Assembly (NCBI GenBank): GCA_017618015.1 | Contig: JAFZVC010000115.1 | Location: 1 to 64,000, forward strand | DNA: 64,000 bases | Direction of reading: 5' to 3' | DNA from: Spirochaetaceae bacterium | GTDB taxonomy: Bacteria > Spirochaetota > Spirochaetia > Treponematales > Treponemataceae | Shown here: positions 1 through 8,445 of the stretch, piece after piece | How positions within the stretch are numbered: position 1 is the first letter of the stretch | Layout of the letters: each line of letters begins with the position of its first letter | The notes under the pieces: generated by a model | What the model was told of the DNA's origin: nothing | The model's database searches: none | The model's input: the letters and a program-made list of their open reading frames with translations, nothing else | Translations under genes and position numbers: made by a program

Positions 1-1784
1 CCGTAATTTCATTCTCTTTTGTAAAAACTGAACTCAGCAGATATTGTTTGCCTTTTGCAGCATACAAAAGCGAATCAACATACTCTGTTTCAACCCACTC
101 GGAATTATGCTGGTCATAAGCTGTCCCACCCTCAAACCTATTAAAATTATCAAATAAAGAAACAGCACAGGAACGATTTGGTTTTCTGACTTCGACCATA
201 AAATCTTTTATACATTTAATTCTTTCCAAAATAGGAATAGTACGAGGGTGACCTATTTCAGAAAAATACACAGGAATTTTCTTATTGAAGAAATATTCAT
301 CCAGAGCGTCAAAACAGTCTGTAATAAAGAATTTCTTTATACCTTCGGTATATATCGTTCTGCCAAACGGCATTGGATAGTTATGTAGTGACGGTATAAT
401 CTTGTTTTCTGCCTTGTCTTTTGGAAGCTTAAAAAGCTTATTCTCAAGAAGCCAGTAGCGGCTTCCTGAAAATGCCTCAACCATAATGAAACGGTTAGCA
501 TTGTTTCCTCCAGTAGAACGGATTGTATCAACAATCAGCTGGTTATATTCGTTTAGAATTGCCAAATTCTTTTTACATGTGGCACAATTATCGTCCGGAT
601 TCCACGCATGCTCATGAAAAATAGCAGCGGGTTCATCCATTGTTTCAAAAATAAGATGCTCATCATAGGAATTATTAAATGCCTGGGCATACTGCAACCA
701 GACGGCTTTAAGAAACGCTTTTGATTGGGCTTTGTCTTTTTCGCTTACATTATAACAGGCATAGTGAACATCCTTGCCAATTTTTCCCTGCCATTGCGCT
801 TGTTGCAGGTGATCATCTCTTGGACCTGCAAGAATAACATACAAACCCTCTTCTATTAACCAGTCAACACACTGTTTAAGTGCTTTTAAATATCCTGGAT
901 CGATAGTATACTTTTCATCCAGCATGTATGCTCCGGGAGCGTTCTGCAATCGGACAGTTGTAAAACCTTTTTCTTTAATGAATTTTATTCCTTCCTTAGA
1001 CGGCTTTGGAAAATCCCATAACAAGTAAGCATCCAATCCATAATCCAGCGACGGGTCATTCGCAAGGAATTGTTGATAATGATAACCTACGCCAAGCTGT
1101 GGAACAAAATCCCAGGCTGTAAGCTTTTCATTCATTGTTACCTTTGTTGCAGTGTCGATTACTGGCGGTTCATTACTCGCCCAGATATTTGTTTTTACAG
1201 GATTTGAAACTTTCTCAAGAGTTACGCTTTCTATAATAAACTTCTCATCCTTTACGCAATTCATAGAGAAAAAGCCTATACTGTTCAACTTTCTCATTCC
1301 ATTTTTTAGCGGAATAACCATCTCTGTAAGATATGAAGGACAGTATATGTTTCTGTCAAACCAAGGATTATCATAATCATCAAGATTATCATTTGCATAT
1401 TCTGTGAACAGACAAAATCCTGCATCACCAAGAGCTTTGTATTTTATTCTAAGAATATTTAATTCCGAAATATCTTGTCCGAGCCAGAGATTAAGCCCTG
1501 CTTGCTCGAGATAATCTTTTTTAACGGTAAAGGTATTAGTCGCTTTGTCGAATGTAACAGTATTATCGTTGTTAACAACAGGCATCCTGCTTAAATCAAC
1601 TGGGAATGATATTTCGGTTACGTTTGCGGGTTCTGTTGGAACTGGTGCAGGGGCTGGTGTGTAGGCTTGTGCCGATTCATCAGTTGTTAAACATGCGGTA
1701 AGGACACAACACGCTAAAATCAGAAGAATTAAGAATTTACAGAGAGGGAATGCCCCCCCCCGTACGTTTGTTAAGTAGTTTCAT
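1..1784 (-). pseudogene. GH5-family cellulase-like lipoprotein, frameshifted at a poly-G tract, 3' end beyond window
   Basis: An ATG at 1784 follows a good ribosome site (AGAGAGG) and a TATAAT box. The start frame runs into a stop just after a nine-G tract (C9 on the + strand, 1753-1761). The other frame, from about 1755 to position 1, is open and encodes a lipoprotein signal ending LTAC, a beta-rich domain of about 150 residues and a glycosidase barrel. FETMDEP fits the GH5 acid/base segment and YFSEIGHP the nucleophile segment. Eight Gs instead of nine would join start and body into one protein with signal MKLLNKRTGGAFPLCKFL. The body frame has no ATG, GTG or TTG start ahead of the signal. 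It is therefore off as written: a phase-variable state, a real frameshift or a base-calling error. Expected role: extracellular beta-glucan hydrolysis. Confidence 0.75.
1753..1761. repeat. Homopolymer C9/G9 tract inside a signal-peptide coding region
   Basis: Nine consecutive C on the + strand (G on the coding strand), about 23 bases after the start codon of the GH5 gene. Changing the count by one restores the frame. Homopolymeric G tracts of this length are classic slipped-strand sites. I saw no other run of this kind in the window. Confidence 0.9.
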
Positions 1785-1813
1785 GAAAACCTCTCTTTTT
1801 TCGTTTGCATAAA

Positions 1814-1819
1814 ATTATA
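1814..1819 (-). promoter_or_regulatory. -10 box for the GH5 gene
   Basis: TATAAT on the minus strand, about 30 nt before the ATG at 1784, leaving room for a short leader that carries AGAGAGG. The -35 region is not convincing. Confidence 0.5.
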
Positions 1820-1855
1820 GCACAGGTTTGTGATTTTTGGGAAGAAAAATGGTAA

Positions 1856-2710
1856 TTAAAGCTTGCAGAAATCTATCATTGTGCGGATGGCTTCTGCTTC
1901 GTCCTCGCCTGAAAAGCCGTGGTCCGCGCCTTCAATCTCTTTGTAAACAAGATTTTTGTAGACGCTTTTTGCTTTGCGGGAGTATTCAATGTTTACAGCT
2001 TTGTCTGAAGTACCGTGAATTATCAGCGTCTTGCCGGAAAATCCGCTTATCTCTTTGTACGGGTCGAGCTTTTGGGCTGTAAGCGCGTAATTCCTGCCGA
2101 TTATCATAGGGGCTTGGCAAATAACTGGCGGGATGTTTTGCGGGTCAAAGTCCATAAGCATCATTTTTCCGCTGCGGGCATCGTCGGGGATGCAAAGGGC
2201 AGGGTAGAAAAGCACGAGGTTTTTAATGCGATTTGTAAGCTCCGCCGCTACGAGCGCGCTTACAAGCCCGCCCTGACTGAATCCTACGAGCGACATGTTG
2301 TTTGTGTCTATATTTTCAAGCGATTCAGCGTATTTGATGACGGCAAGCAAATCGGCTTTTTCGGTGAGGACCGTCATATCGACGCTTTTTCCCGAACTTG
2401 TGGATTCTGGACCGCCGCCGTTAAAGTCGAACGTGAGCACAACATAGCCGATTTTTGCAAGAGCTTCCGCATACGTTACAATATGGGTGTCGTTGCCAAG
2501 AAAACCGTGACTAAGGATGATAATTGGTTCTTTTTCGCGGGATTCAACGCATTTTCCAGTTTCGGCGGCGGTTTCCGTTTGTGCCGCGCGGTAAATATGT
2601 CCGCGTATTGTTAAGCCGTCTCTGGTGCAAGAAAATGGCGTTTTGTCTATGTTAGGCGCTATGTTGTGTTCCATGAAGCGAATGGTAAGCAAAGAGACGA
2701 TTAATGTCAA
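1856..2710 (-). CDS. Alpha/beta hydrolase (serine esterase/peptidase-like)
   Basis: Predicted cytoplasmic alpha/beta-hydrolase with the whole catalytic set visible: nucleophile elbow GFSQG, acid in HGTSDKAV and histidine in GADHGFSG. HGFLGND supplies the oxyanion region. The substrate cannot be told; family relatives are carboxylesterases and S33-like enzymes. The start is uncertain. A TTG at 2710 overlaps the upstream GH127 stop by four bases (TTGA), suggesting coupling; an in-frame ATG at 2674 gives the more typical N-terminus MEHNIAPN, but neither has a strong ribosome site. Linked to the GH127 gene, it may remove acyl or feruloyl esters from arabinose-containing glycans; that is inference. 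Confidence 0.85.
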   Translation of the reverse strand: MTLIVSLLTIRFMEHNIAPNIDKTPFSCTRDGLTIRGHIYRAAQTETAAETGKCVESREKEPIIILSHGFLGNDTHIVTYAEALAKIGYVVLTFDFNGGGPESTSSGKSVDMTVLTEKADLLAVIKYAESLENIDTNNMSLVGFSQGGLVSALVAAELTNRIKNLVLFYPALCIPDDARSGKMMLMDFDPQNIPPVICQAPMIIGRNYALTAQKLDPYKEISGFSGKTLIIHGTSDKAVNIEYSRKAKSVYKNLVYKEIEGADHGFSGEDEAEAIRTMIDFCKL

Positions 2711-5271
2711 GGAACACAGCGTATTTCAAGCGGAGCAGCGATTCGCGCGGACTGCGCTGATTCTTTTGCTGCTGTTTCGGTCGCGCCGGAGAACTCTATG
2801 CGGATAGTGTCGCTTGCCGCTTGTTCCACGATTTCCGATGGAATCTCGAAAATCTGCGTGTATTTTTCACCGTCACATGAACTGCTTTGTCCGCGCGAGT
2901 CGAGCGTGAAGGACGCTATCGTTTTTGCGCCAGCTGTTATGCGGAGCGTTTTTCCGTCGTCGGCTTTTAAAAGCGTACAGATAAGGAAGTTCCGCTTATT
3001 CGGTACGATTTTCATCATGTAACTGAAGGAACCGCCCGCGTTCGCAAAGCGGGTAAGCTCGTCCGGGTTACCGACAGAGCCAGTTCCGGTTTCTTGCATG
3101 AACGGAAAAAGCTCCTTGCCGCCTTCTGTCTGCGTGCCGTATCCAACGCCTATGCTTTGGAGAAGCGTGCCGTCTGAAAGCGGGTCGGGGGCGCAGGCAG
3201 CTCTGTCTGGAGTGGCTGACCCGGAGGCGGATTCGCGCACATCGTGGGCATCATTGCCATCGCGGGCGGCGTCCGCGAAAAGCCAGTAAATGCCGTAACG
3301 CTGCTCTGTTATCTGATAATACGGCACAAAAACGAACGGTTCTTTTTCATCATCAAGATTCGTGTCGTGCAGAACAAAACGCAAAGTTCCCGGAACTCGG
3401 CGTAAATGCTCGTTTATGTTGCGCATAAAGTCTGCCACGGAGCCGCCCTTAACGCGAATCGTCTCTGCGGGGAGTGTTTTTAACCCGCTCGTGCTGCCGT
3501 AGTTTCCTGTAAGCGTCATCTCCTGCCCGCGAATGTACTTGTTTCCGGCAACATCACACATAATGCCTATCTGATAAAGATACTTCTTTTCTGTGCCAAG
3601 TTCTGCCGCAAGAACGACAGGTCCGTACTTAAAAGCGAATACATTCGGGTTGTCTGGTAGCGTGTATGGAACGATTTTCGCGGGCAGAGAAAGTTCTACA
3701 GTGTCGCTGTTTTTCCACTCGCGCGAAATAACGAGGTAGCCGTTTTCTGCCCGGCATGTGGCATCCGCGCCATTCAGCGAAACTCTCGCCGGTTCCGCCA
3801 GCCAGTCGGGAAGTCTGAAAGCAATCGCGAAATTGTTGCCAGTCGCGCAATCATCTACCGACAGTGTGAACGTCACTTTCTCCGTCATCGGCAAATCCGC
3901 TTCCTGCGTCAGCGTAATGCCTTTTTCCACCCAGCGCACCGACGAACTTGCGTACTCATTAACGATAAGCGTATCTTCGGTGTGAAAATAAAAGCTATCG
4001 CCAAGCTTCGTAAAGTTCTCTAGCCCGGTGCCTGTGCAGCACCAAAAATAGTTTTTGTTCACGTCCGGGTTGCAGTATGTCTTGAAAAGTCCGGTCGCCA
4101 TTGGCTGAAAGTAAAGCGTCATTCCCGTTTCCGCGTTCACGGACGCAAGAATCGCGTTTATAAAAGTGTTTTCGTAGTAATCCGCATACCGCTTGTCGCT
4201 GGTCGCCATAAAAAGCATGCGCGTAAGCTTAAGCATATTGTGCGTGTTGCATGTCTCGCAGTTGCTGTTGCTCCGTTCCGCGTCCAGCACATCCGCCAGC
4301 CCGAAATGTTCGCACTCGCTGTTGCCGCCGGTGATGTATGTGTGGTGGTTCACGACGATATTCCAAAACGATTTTGCGTAATCAAGATATTTCGCATCGC
4401 CCAAAGTGCAGAAACGGTTCATCGCACCAACAAACTTTGGTATCGTCGTGTTCGCATGTCGGTTGTTGAGCACATCTGGAATCGCGCCAGCAGCCAAGCC
4501 GCACTGACCTCGAGCGATATCCCATTCTCGCACCGCGTCAAAAAGCGTCACTTCATCGAACGCTTCCGCTGCAACCTTAAAATGCTCGCAATCATTGTAT
4601 CCATCGGCCTTCGCGCACTTATAAAGCTCGTAAAGACAATCGTTCATTCCGCCGTATTCAACAGATAAAACTTTCGTTTTTGTCTCCGGCGACCACTGGC
4701 TCACCCGCTTATAAATCCACTCGCCAAACCGTTCCGCAACCGTTAGAGCCGTCTTTATCCGTGCGCTTTTCCACGTTTCAACAAGACCGTTCATCAGCTT
4801 GTGCGCTGTATACCACGGAACCCAGGTGTCCGCCGTCGTACCGGCTTCAATCAAATCAAACTGAAGCTCCGGCTTTGTAGCGTCCGCCATCGTTGCGCCG
4901 AAAATAAAGCCTGTTCCAAGCGCGTTCTGGCATTCCGCGAGCGACTCCACAAGGTACGAAAGCCGCCCGGCTAACGAAATGCCATCCGAACCTTTCGCGT
5001 CACCAAAGCCACGCGCAACTGCCTGCGCGGCGGCCGCAAGATAATGCCCCAAAGTGTGCCCGCCAATCCGCGTATTTTCCCACCCGGAGTAGGACGATTC
5101 CGCTTTTTTATCGGGAACTCCGGCTGTCACTCTGAAATTGTACAGCAGCTTGTCCGGGTTGAATGTGTTCAGAAAATCAACGTCTTTTTTGGTTGCGCTC
5201 GCCATGAATGCGTCCAAAACTTTAACATCGGACGGCGCGAACTCTTTAATGGTGGCAAAATCTTTGTTCAT
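2707..5271 (-). CDS. GH127 family beta-L-arabinofuranosidase (DUF1680)
   Basis: 854-residue protein without a signal peptide. It matches GH127, whose characterised member HypBA1 uses a zinc-bound cysteine nucleophile. Here the metal and catalytic residues appear as CETC at 338-341 (Glu339, Cys341) and WCCTGTG with Cys411/Cys412, close to the positions known for HypBA1 (Glu338, Cys340, Cys417, Cys418). An (alpha/alpha)6 barrel occupies about the first 430 residues, followed by beta domains. Near residues 670-700 there is an Ala/Asp/Arg-rich stretch (DAARDGNDAHDVRESAS) that looks like an in-frame insertion. A TAAAAT box ends six bases before the ATG and there is no ribosome site, so the mRNA may be leaderless. 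It likely releases arabinose from imported oligosaccharides. Confidence 0.93.
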   Translation of the reverse strand: MNKDFATIKEFAPSDVKVLDAFMASATKKDVDFLNTFNPDKLLYNFRVTAGVPDKKAESSYSGWENTRIGGHTLGHYLAAAAQAVARGFGDAKGSDGISLAGRLSYLVESLAECQNALGTGFIFGATMADATKPELQFDLIEAGTTADTWVPWYTAHKLMNGLVETWKSARIKTALTVAERFGEWIYKRVSQWSPETKTKVLSVEYGGMNDCLYELYKCAKADGYNDCEHFKVAAEAFDEVTLFDAVREWDIARGQCGLAAGAIPDVLNNRHANTTIPKFVGAMNRFCTLGDAKYLDYAKSFWNIVVNHHTYITGGNSECEHFGLADVLDAERSNSNCETCNTHNMLKLTRMLFMATSDKRYADYYENTFINAILASVNAETGMTLYFQPMATGLFKTYCNPDVNKNYFWCCTGTGLENFTKLGDSFYFHTEDTLIVNEYASSSVRWVEKGITLTQEADLPMTEKVTFTLSVDDCATGNNFAIAFRLPDWLAEPARVSLNGADATCRAENGYLVISREWKNSDTVELSLPAKIVPYTLPDNPNVFAFKYGPVVLAAELGTEKKYLYQIGIMCDVAGNKYIRGQEMTLTGNYGSTSGLKTLPAETIRVKGGSVADFMRNINEHLRRVPGTLRFVLHDTNLDDEKEPFVFVPYYQITEQRYGIYWLFADAARDGNDAHDVRESASGSATPDRAACAPDPLSDGTLLQSIGVGYGTQTEGGKELFPFMQETGTGSVGNPDELTRFANAGGSFSYMMKIVPNKRNFLICTLLKADDGKTLRITAGAKTIASFTLDSRGQSSSCDGEKYTQIFEIPSEIVEQAASDTIRIEFSGATETAAKESAQSARIAAPLEIRCVP

Positions 5272-5339
5272 GCGGATATTTTAGCACAAGACTACGGGCA
5301 ACGAAAGCACACAATTTCGTGCCCGCCGCGAAAAAACTC

Positions 5340-6158
5340 TTATCCCTGTGACTGTTTTTCTTCCATCTTTATCATCAGGTTGTCAAACAGCTCGCTGTAC
5401 TTGAGCGCCTTGAAGTCGTTCTTTCGCAAGACGGCGTAAAGGCTCATCGGAACATCCTTTTTGTCATAAGGAAGAAGCTTGCCGTTCAGGGAGAGAATCT
5501 TTTCCTGTATCGATTTTGCGTACTCTTCATCGCTCGAATTCGTAAGAATCACAAACTCGTCGCCACCGATGCGGAAAATCAAATCCTCTTCGCCAGAAGC
5601 TTTTTCCATTCTGCGCATCGACTCAAGAATCGCTATATCCCCGACATCCCTTGAAATCTCGTTAATCGGAATTAAATTCATTATATCACAGCTGATAAAC
5701 CAACAATCTTTTCTTGATTTTATAAAATCATAAAGTTCACTAACATCTACCGCTTTTCTCATAAAATCTTCTCCTTGTACTTGGAAAATCCCAGTAATGC
5801 GCGGAAACAAATCGAGCGGAGAAAGGCGTTTCTTACTGCCAGCCTTAAACTCCGACGGGGTGCATTTCCACACTTGCGTAAAAGCCCTTGTAAAGGCTTC
5901 GTGGCTTGAATAACCGTACATCACGGCTATATCCAACAGGCTCAGTTCAGGCTTCTGGAACATCAGTCGGGCAGCTTTTGTCATCCGCCGTCTGATAATA
6001 TAATCGCGCACAGAAAAATTAAGGGAAAACTTAAAAGTCTTTTCCAGCGAAGACTTTGACGCGTAACATTCCTTCGCGATAGTTTCCGTGTTCAGATCAT
6101 CTTCCAGATGGTCCTCTATGAATGAAAGAGTCCGCACCAGAAGTTCCATGTTTGCCAT
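5340..6158 (-). CDS. AraC-family HTH fused to a compact GGDEF domain
   Basis: Residues 1-110 are an AraC/XylS DNA-binding domain (two HTHs; second one IAVMYGYSSHEAFTRAF, then the usual PSEFK). Residues 150-270 form a short GGDEF domain: CDIMNLIPINEISRDVGD matches the substrate-binding strand and loop, and RIGGDEFVIL carries an intact GGDEF motif. AraC domains usually sit at the C-terminus beside a ligand domain; here the DNA-binding part is first and a cyclase-like part follows. The start is supported by AAAGGA eight bases before ATG. It is transcribed away from the flavodoxin-fold gene, so it probably regulates that gene and itself. Whether it makes c-di-GMP or only binds nucleotide cannot be seen. 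Confidence 0.85.
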   Translation of the reverse strand: MANMELLVRTLSFIEDHLEDDLNTETIAKECYASKSSLEKTFKFSLNFSVRDYIIRRRMTKAARLMFQKPELSLLDIAVMYGYSSHEAFTRAFTQVWKCTPSEFKAGSKKRLSPLDLFPRITGIFQVQGEDFMRKAVDVSELYDFIKSRKDCWFISCDIMNLIPINEISRDVGDIAILESMRRMEKASGEEDLIFRIGGDEFVILTNSSDEEYAKSIQEKILSLNGKLLPYDKKDVPMSLYAVLRKNDFKALKYSELFDNLMIKMEEKQSQG

Positions 6159-6242
6159 AAATCGAATCCTTTTATCAGCTGATGTTATGAGAATAGCATA
6201 TTATTTTACACCGGATTTGATGTTTTGAGTAATTTTCATCGA

Positions 6243-6271
6243 TTGCGTTATATGCAATTTTACATTATCTT
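6243..6271 (+). promoter_or_regulatory. Promoter of the flavodoxin-fold fusion gene
   Basis: TTGCGT, 17-base spacer, TATCTT, about 21 bases before the ATG at 6293. It lies in the 134-base gap shared with the divergent AraC-type regulator, where that regulator would be expected to bind. Confidence 0.5.
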
Positions 6272-6292
6272 GATTTTGTCAGAGGTTCAAAA

Positions 6293-7219
6293 ATGAAAGT
6301 TTTTATAGTTTATTGTCATCCTTCAGAAGACTCTTTTACAAGAAATGTGCGCGACTCATTTATAAAAGGCGTTGTCGATTCCGGGAATGAATATATCCTT
6401 TCCGATTTGTACAAAATGAATTTCAAAACCGATATGTCGGAAAAAGAGTATCTTCGCGACGCAAATTATAACGAGGCTCCTTCCCTTGCTGCCGATGTCA
6501 TCGCAGAGCAGGAGAAAATCAATTCATCGGATGCCATAGTGTTCATTTATCCTGTTTTTTGGACGGAAGCTCCCGCCAAGCTTGTCGGTTGGTTCGACAG
6601 GGTTTTCACTTTCGGGTTCGCATACGGAAACAAAAGGATGAAGAAGCTTGATAAAGCACTTATTCTTTGCACCGCCGGAAATTATAAAGAGCGGCTTGAA
6701 AACTTCGGGCTGCTTTACAGCATGAAAAAAGTGATGCTTGGCGACAGGCTTTTTGACCGCGTTAAGAAAACTGGTTTTATCGTTTTTGACGGAATGACGA
6801 AAGAATACAAATCGCGCTTGGAAAACTGGAACAAGAACCTGGAAACAGCTTACGAAACCGGAAAAAATCTTTTTAATAATGATACGGAAGCATTCTCGGT
6901 CGATGACAAGCTTTTTGTCGCTGTTGAAAACTCGGAATCCGGCGAAGTTTCTGCGGAGACGGTGTTCAGCTATCACCAGAAAGGGGAAAACATCTGGGCG
7001 GAATATTCAGGTGGAAAAGTGTTGAAAGGCTTTCTTATCGGGAAAATCGACAAGCAGAACAATCTGCATTTTACGTACCAGCATATAAATACGGATGGTG
7101 AGCAAAAATCAGGTTCGTGCGATTCCGTTCCGAAAATTGAAGGCGGCAAACTGCGGTTTTACGAAAACTGGCAGTGGGCTTCTGGCGAAAAAGGTTCTTC
7201 GGTAATTGAAGAAATATAA
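6293..7219 (+). CDS. Flavodoxin-fold NAD(P)H oxidoreductase fused to a small beta-domain
   Basis: Residues 1-195 resemble the flavodoxin-like NAD(P)H dehydrogenase (quinone)/modulator of drug activity family: MKVFIVYCHP is the first strand and FMN loop, and VFIYPVFWTEAPAKL the second FMN-contacting segment. Residues 205-308 resemble a free-standing protein of about 110 residues often mislabelled n-acetylglutamate synthase in databases (AEYSGGKVLKGFLIG, LRFYENWQWASG, ending SVIEEI). The fusion suggests the small domain assists or senses the oxidoreductase reaction. The start has a GAGG site. Likely role: cytoplasmic quinone or electrophile detoxification, controlled by the divergent AraC-type gene. 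Confidence 0.82.
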   Translation: MKVFIVYCHPSEDSFTRNVRDSFIKGVVDSGNEYILSDLYKMNFKTDMSEKEYLRDANYNEAPSLAADVIAEQEKINSSDAIVFIYPVFWTEAPAKLVGWFDRVFTFGFAYGNKRMKKLDKALILCTAGNYKERLENFGLLYSMKKVMLGDRLFDRVKKTGFIVFDGMTKEYKSRLENWNKNLETAYETGKNLFNNDTEAFSVDDKLFVAVENSESGEVSAETVFSYHQKGENIWAEYSGGKVLKGFLIGKIDKQNNLHFTYQHINTDGEQKSGSCDSVPKIEGGKLRFYENWQWASGEKGSSVIEEI

Positions 7220-7246
7220 AAAAGAAAGAGGCTTTGCGGTAGGCGT

Positions 7247-7990
7247 ATGCGTTCATCATTATTGGTAATTCTTGTTCCGGCGTTACTTCCGGTTATTCTC
7301 ATCCTGCGTTACATATACAGGCTCGACAAAAATGAGCGCGAGCCGTTGAGCCTCGTCGTCATTGTGGCGGTTTTAGGCGCGATTTTCGCACTTCCATGCA
7401 GCTTCGTTGAATCTTTCCTTCTCGAAATTCTAGCGGCTGCCTACAGTCCAGAAAGCGTAAAATATGCATTGATTGAAAATACGATTTGTGTCGCACTCGT
7501 CGAGGAACTTTTCAAGTGGCTTGTCATTATGATTTTTGTGTGGAAAGACCGCAATTTTGATTATCGGTACGACGGCATTGTTTATGCGGTTGCGGCTTCG
7601 CTCGGGTTTGCCGCGCTTGAGAATGTCCTTTACATAAGCCGATTCGGTATCGAAGTTGCGTTGGGACGCGCCGTCTTCGCAATTCCAGGCCACACGACTT
7701 TCGCAGTTTTTATGGGCTTTAATTTAAGCAGGGCAAAGGCTTCTCTTCTTGCGTGCGATCCGCGCGGCTTGCGTCGGTACAAGCTTCTCGCGCTCATCAT
7801 CCCGATGCTTATCCACGGCTTGTATGATTTTCTGCTTTCGGATCAGGCGGATGCAGCCGGGTACGGAAGCTGGTTCTTCGTTTTCGTTATCCTGCTTGAT
7901 ATTATCGCGTGGATTGTTATAAAGCACGAGTTCCGCACTGACCAAAAGCTTGATAAAGCTGATAATTCGCCGGTTCCGCCGGGAGTGTAG
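7247..7990 (+). CDS. PrsW-family intramembrane metalloprotease
   Basis: 247 residues with about seven hydrophobic segments. PrsW hallmarks are present in order: VEELFK (glutamates of the metal site), GFAALENV, and IHGLYDF with the conserved histidine. In Bacillus, PrsW cuts an anti-sigma factor; the family also includes CAAX-like proteases of other roles. It starts 27 bases after the flavodoxin-fold gene and may share its transcript. An ECF sigma/anti-sigma pair exists 24 kb away in this window, but a functional link is only a guess. Confidence 0.85.
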   Translation: MRSSLLVILVPALLPVILILRYIYRLDKNEREPLSLVVIVAVLGAIFALPCSFVESFLLEILAAAYSPESVKYALIENTICVALVEELFKWLVIMIFVWKDRNFDYRYDGIVYAVAASLGFAALENVLYISRFGIEVALGRAVFAIPGHTTFAVFMGFNLSRAKASLLACDPRGLRRYKLLALIIPMLIHGLYDFLLSDQADAAGYGSWFFVFVILLDIIAWIVIKHEFRTDQKLDKADNSPVPPGV

Positions 7991-8042
7991 CAACTCTGGT
8001 TTCCCGAGCGCGGCAAGTTTCGCGCCTAAATCCGTTTATTAT

Positions 8043-8096
8043 ACGGCTGGTCAAGGCACGTACGCCTACGGCTATCTTAAAGCCTTGACTCAGCCG
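8043..8096. repeat. Long imperfect inverted repeat
   Basis: Arm ACGGCTGGTCAAGGC pairs with GCCTTGACTCAGCCGT with one bulge, forming about 15 bp around a 23-base loop. It is followed at 8102-8126 by a second hairpin (TTAACCCGA / TCGGTTTAA). Both lie just past prsW and may stop or protect its transcript, or belong to the structured RNA region beyond. Confidence 0.6.
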
Positions 8097-8128
8097 TTTT
8101 TTAACCCGAAAAAATATTATCGGTTTAA

Positions 8129-8162
8129 AATACAAGGGGCGCCTTTTTTGGCGCCCTGTATT
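8129..8162 (-). terminator. Intrinsic terminator of the candidate small RNA
   Basis: AATACA-GGGCGCC-AAAAAA-GGCGCCC-C-TTGTATT followed by TTTAAA on the minus strand. On the plus strand no U-run follows, so the minus direction fits better, although the stem could act both ways. Confidence 0.7.
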
Positions 8163-8231
8163 GTGCTCTCAGTCATCTTTGGACTGGCACTATAATTTAA
8201 CCCAGCTTTAAGCGGCTGGTGGCTATATTGT

Positions 8232-8282
8232 CTAACGTATTATAACCTCGTGCAGGTTATGTGTTTCTGTTTGTAATTTCAT
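8232..8282 (-). CDS. Possible 16-residue peptide in the small RNA
   Basis: ATG at 8282 five bases after a perfect AGGAGG (8288-8293), ending in TAG at 8232. The peptide MKLQTETHNLHEVIIR is neither hydrophobic nor rich in one residue, so it is not an obvious toxin or attenuator. The last codons form a seven-base-pair hairpin (ATAACCT/AGGTTAT). It may be a leader peptide or a dual-function RNA, or chance. Confidence 0.35.
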   Translation of the reverse strand: MKLQTETHNLHEVIIR

Positions 8283-8445
8283 CAACGCCTCCTGTACGTG
8301 CAATCGGTGTACGCTCCCAACCCGTTCCTGATTACATCTTCATCGTACCACACATTCAGGATAATGCAAGCAAAAAATTACGGATTTCGACAAATTTCTT
8401 GATTTTTTTTCGGGGCGTTCGGCAGGTTCCGCCGCTCGCAAACAC

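Larger units (their letters stand above)
8125..8335 (-). ncRNA. Candidate ~210-nt small RNA with short ORF and intrinsic terminator
   Basis: On the minus strand a promoter (TTGCAT 8364-8369, 16-base spacer, TACGAT 8342-8347) is followed by a region rich in short hairpins (ATAACCT/AGGTTAT, CCAGC/GCTGG, CAGTC/GACTG). It ends in a strong stem GGGCGCC-A6-GGCGCCC inside AATACA/TGTATT and then TTTT. No downstream gene exists on this strand; the transcript runs into the back of prsW. It contains a 16-codon ORF with a perfect AGGAGG. I could not match it to tmRNA, RNase P RNA or SRP RNA by their conserved motifs; 6S RNA cannot be excluded by eye. Confidence 0.5.

Noticed and set aside
2015-2614. Long plus-strand frame opposite the alpha/beta hydrolase
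   Set aside because: A shadow of the hydrolase: the real frame shows catalytic motifs, the opposite one shows none. Similar shadows lie in GH127 (4240-4668), IMP dehydrogenase, Mrp and IlvB.
8125-8335. tmRNA, RNase P RNA or SRP RNA
   Set aside because: None of their conserved cores (tRNA-like ends, GAGGAAAGTCC-type or SRP tetraloop motifs) is present.
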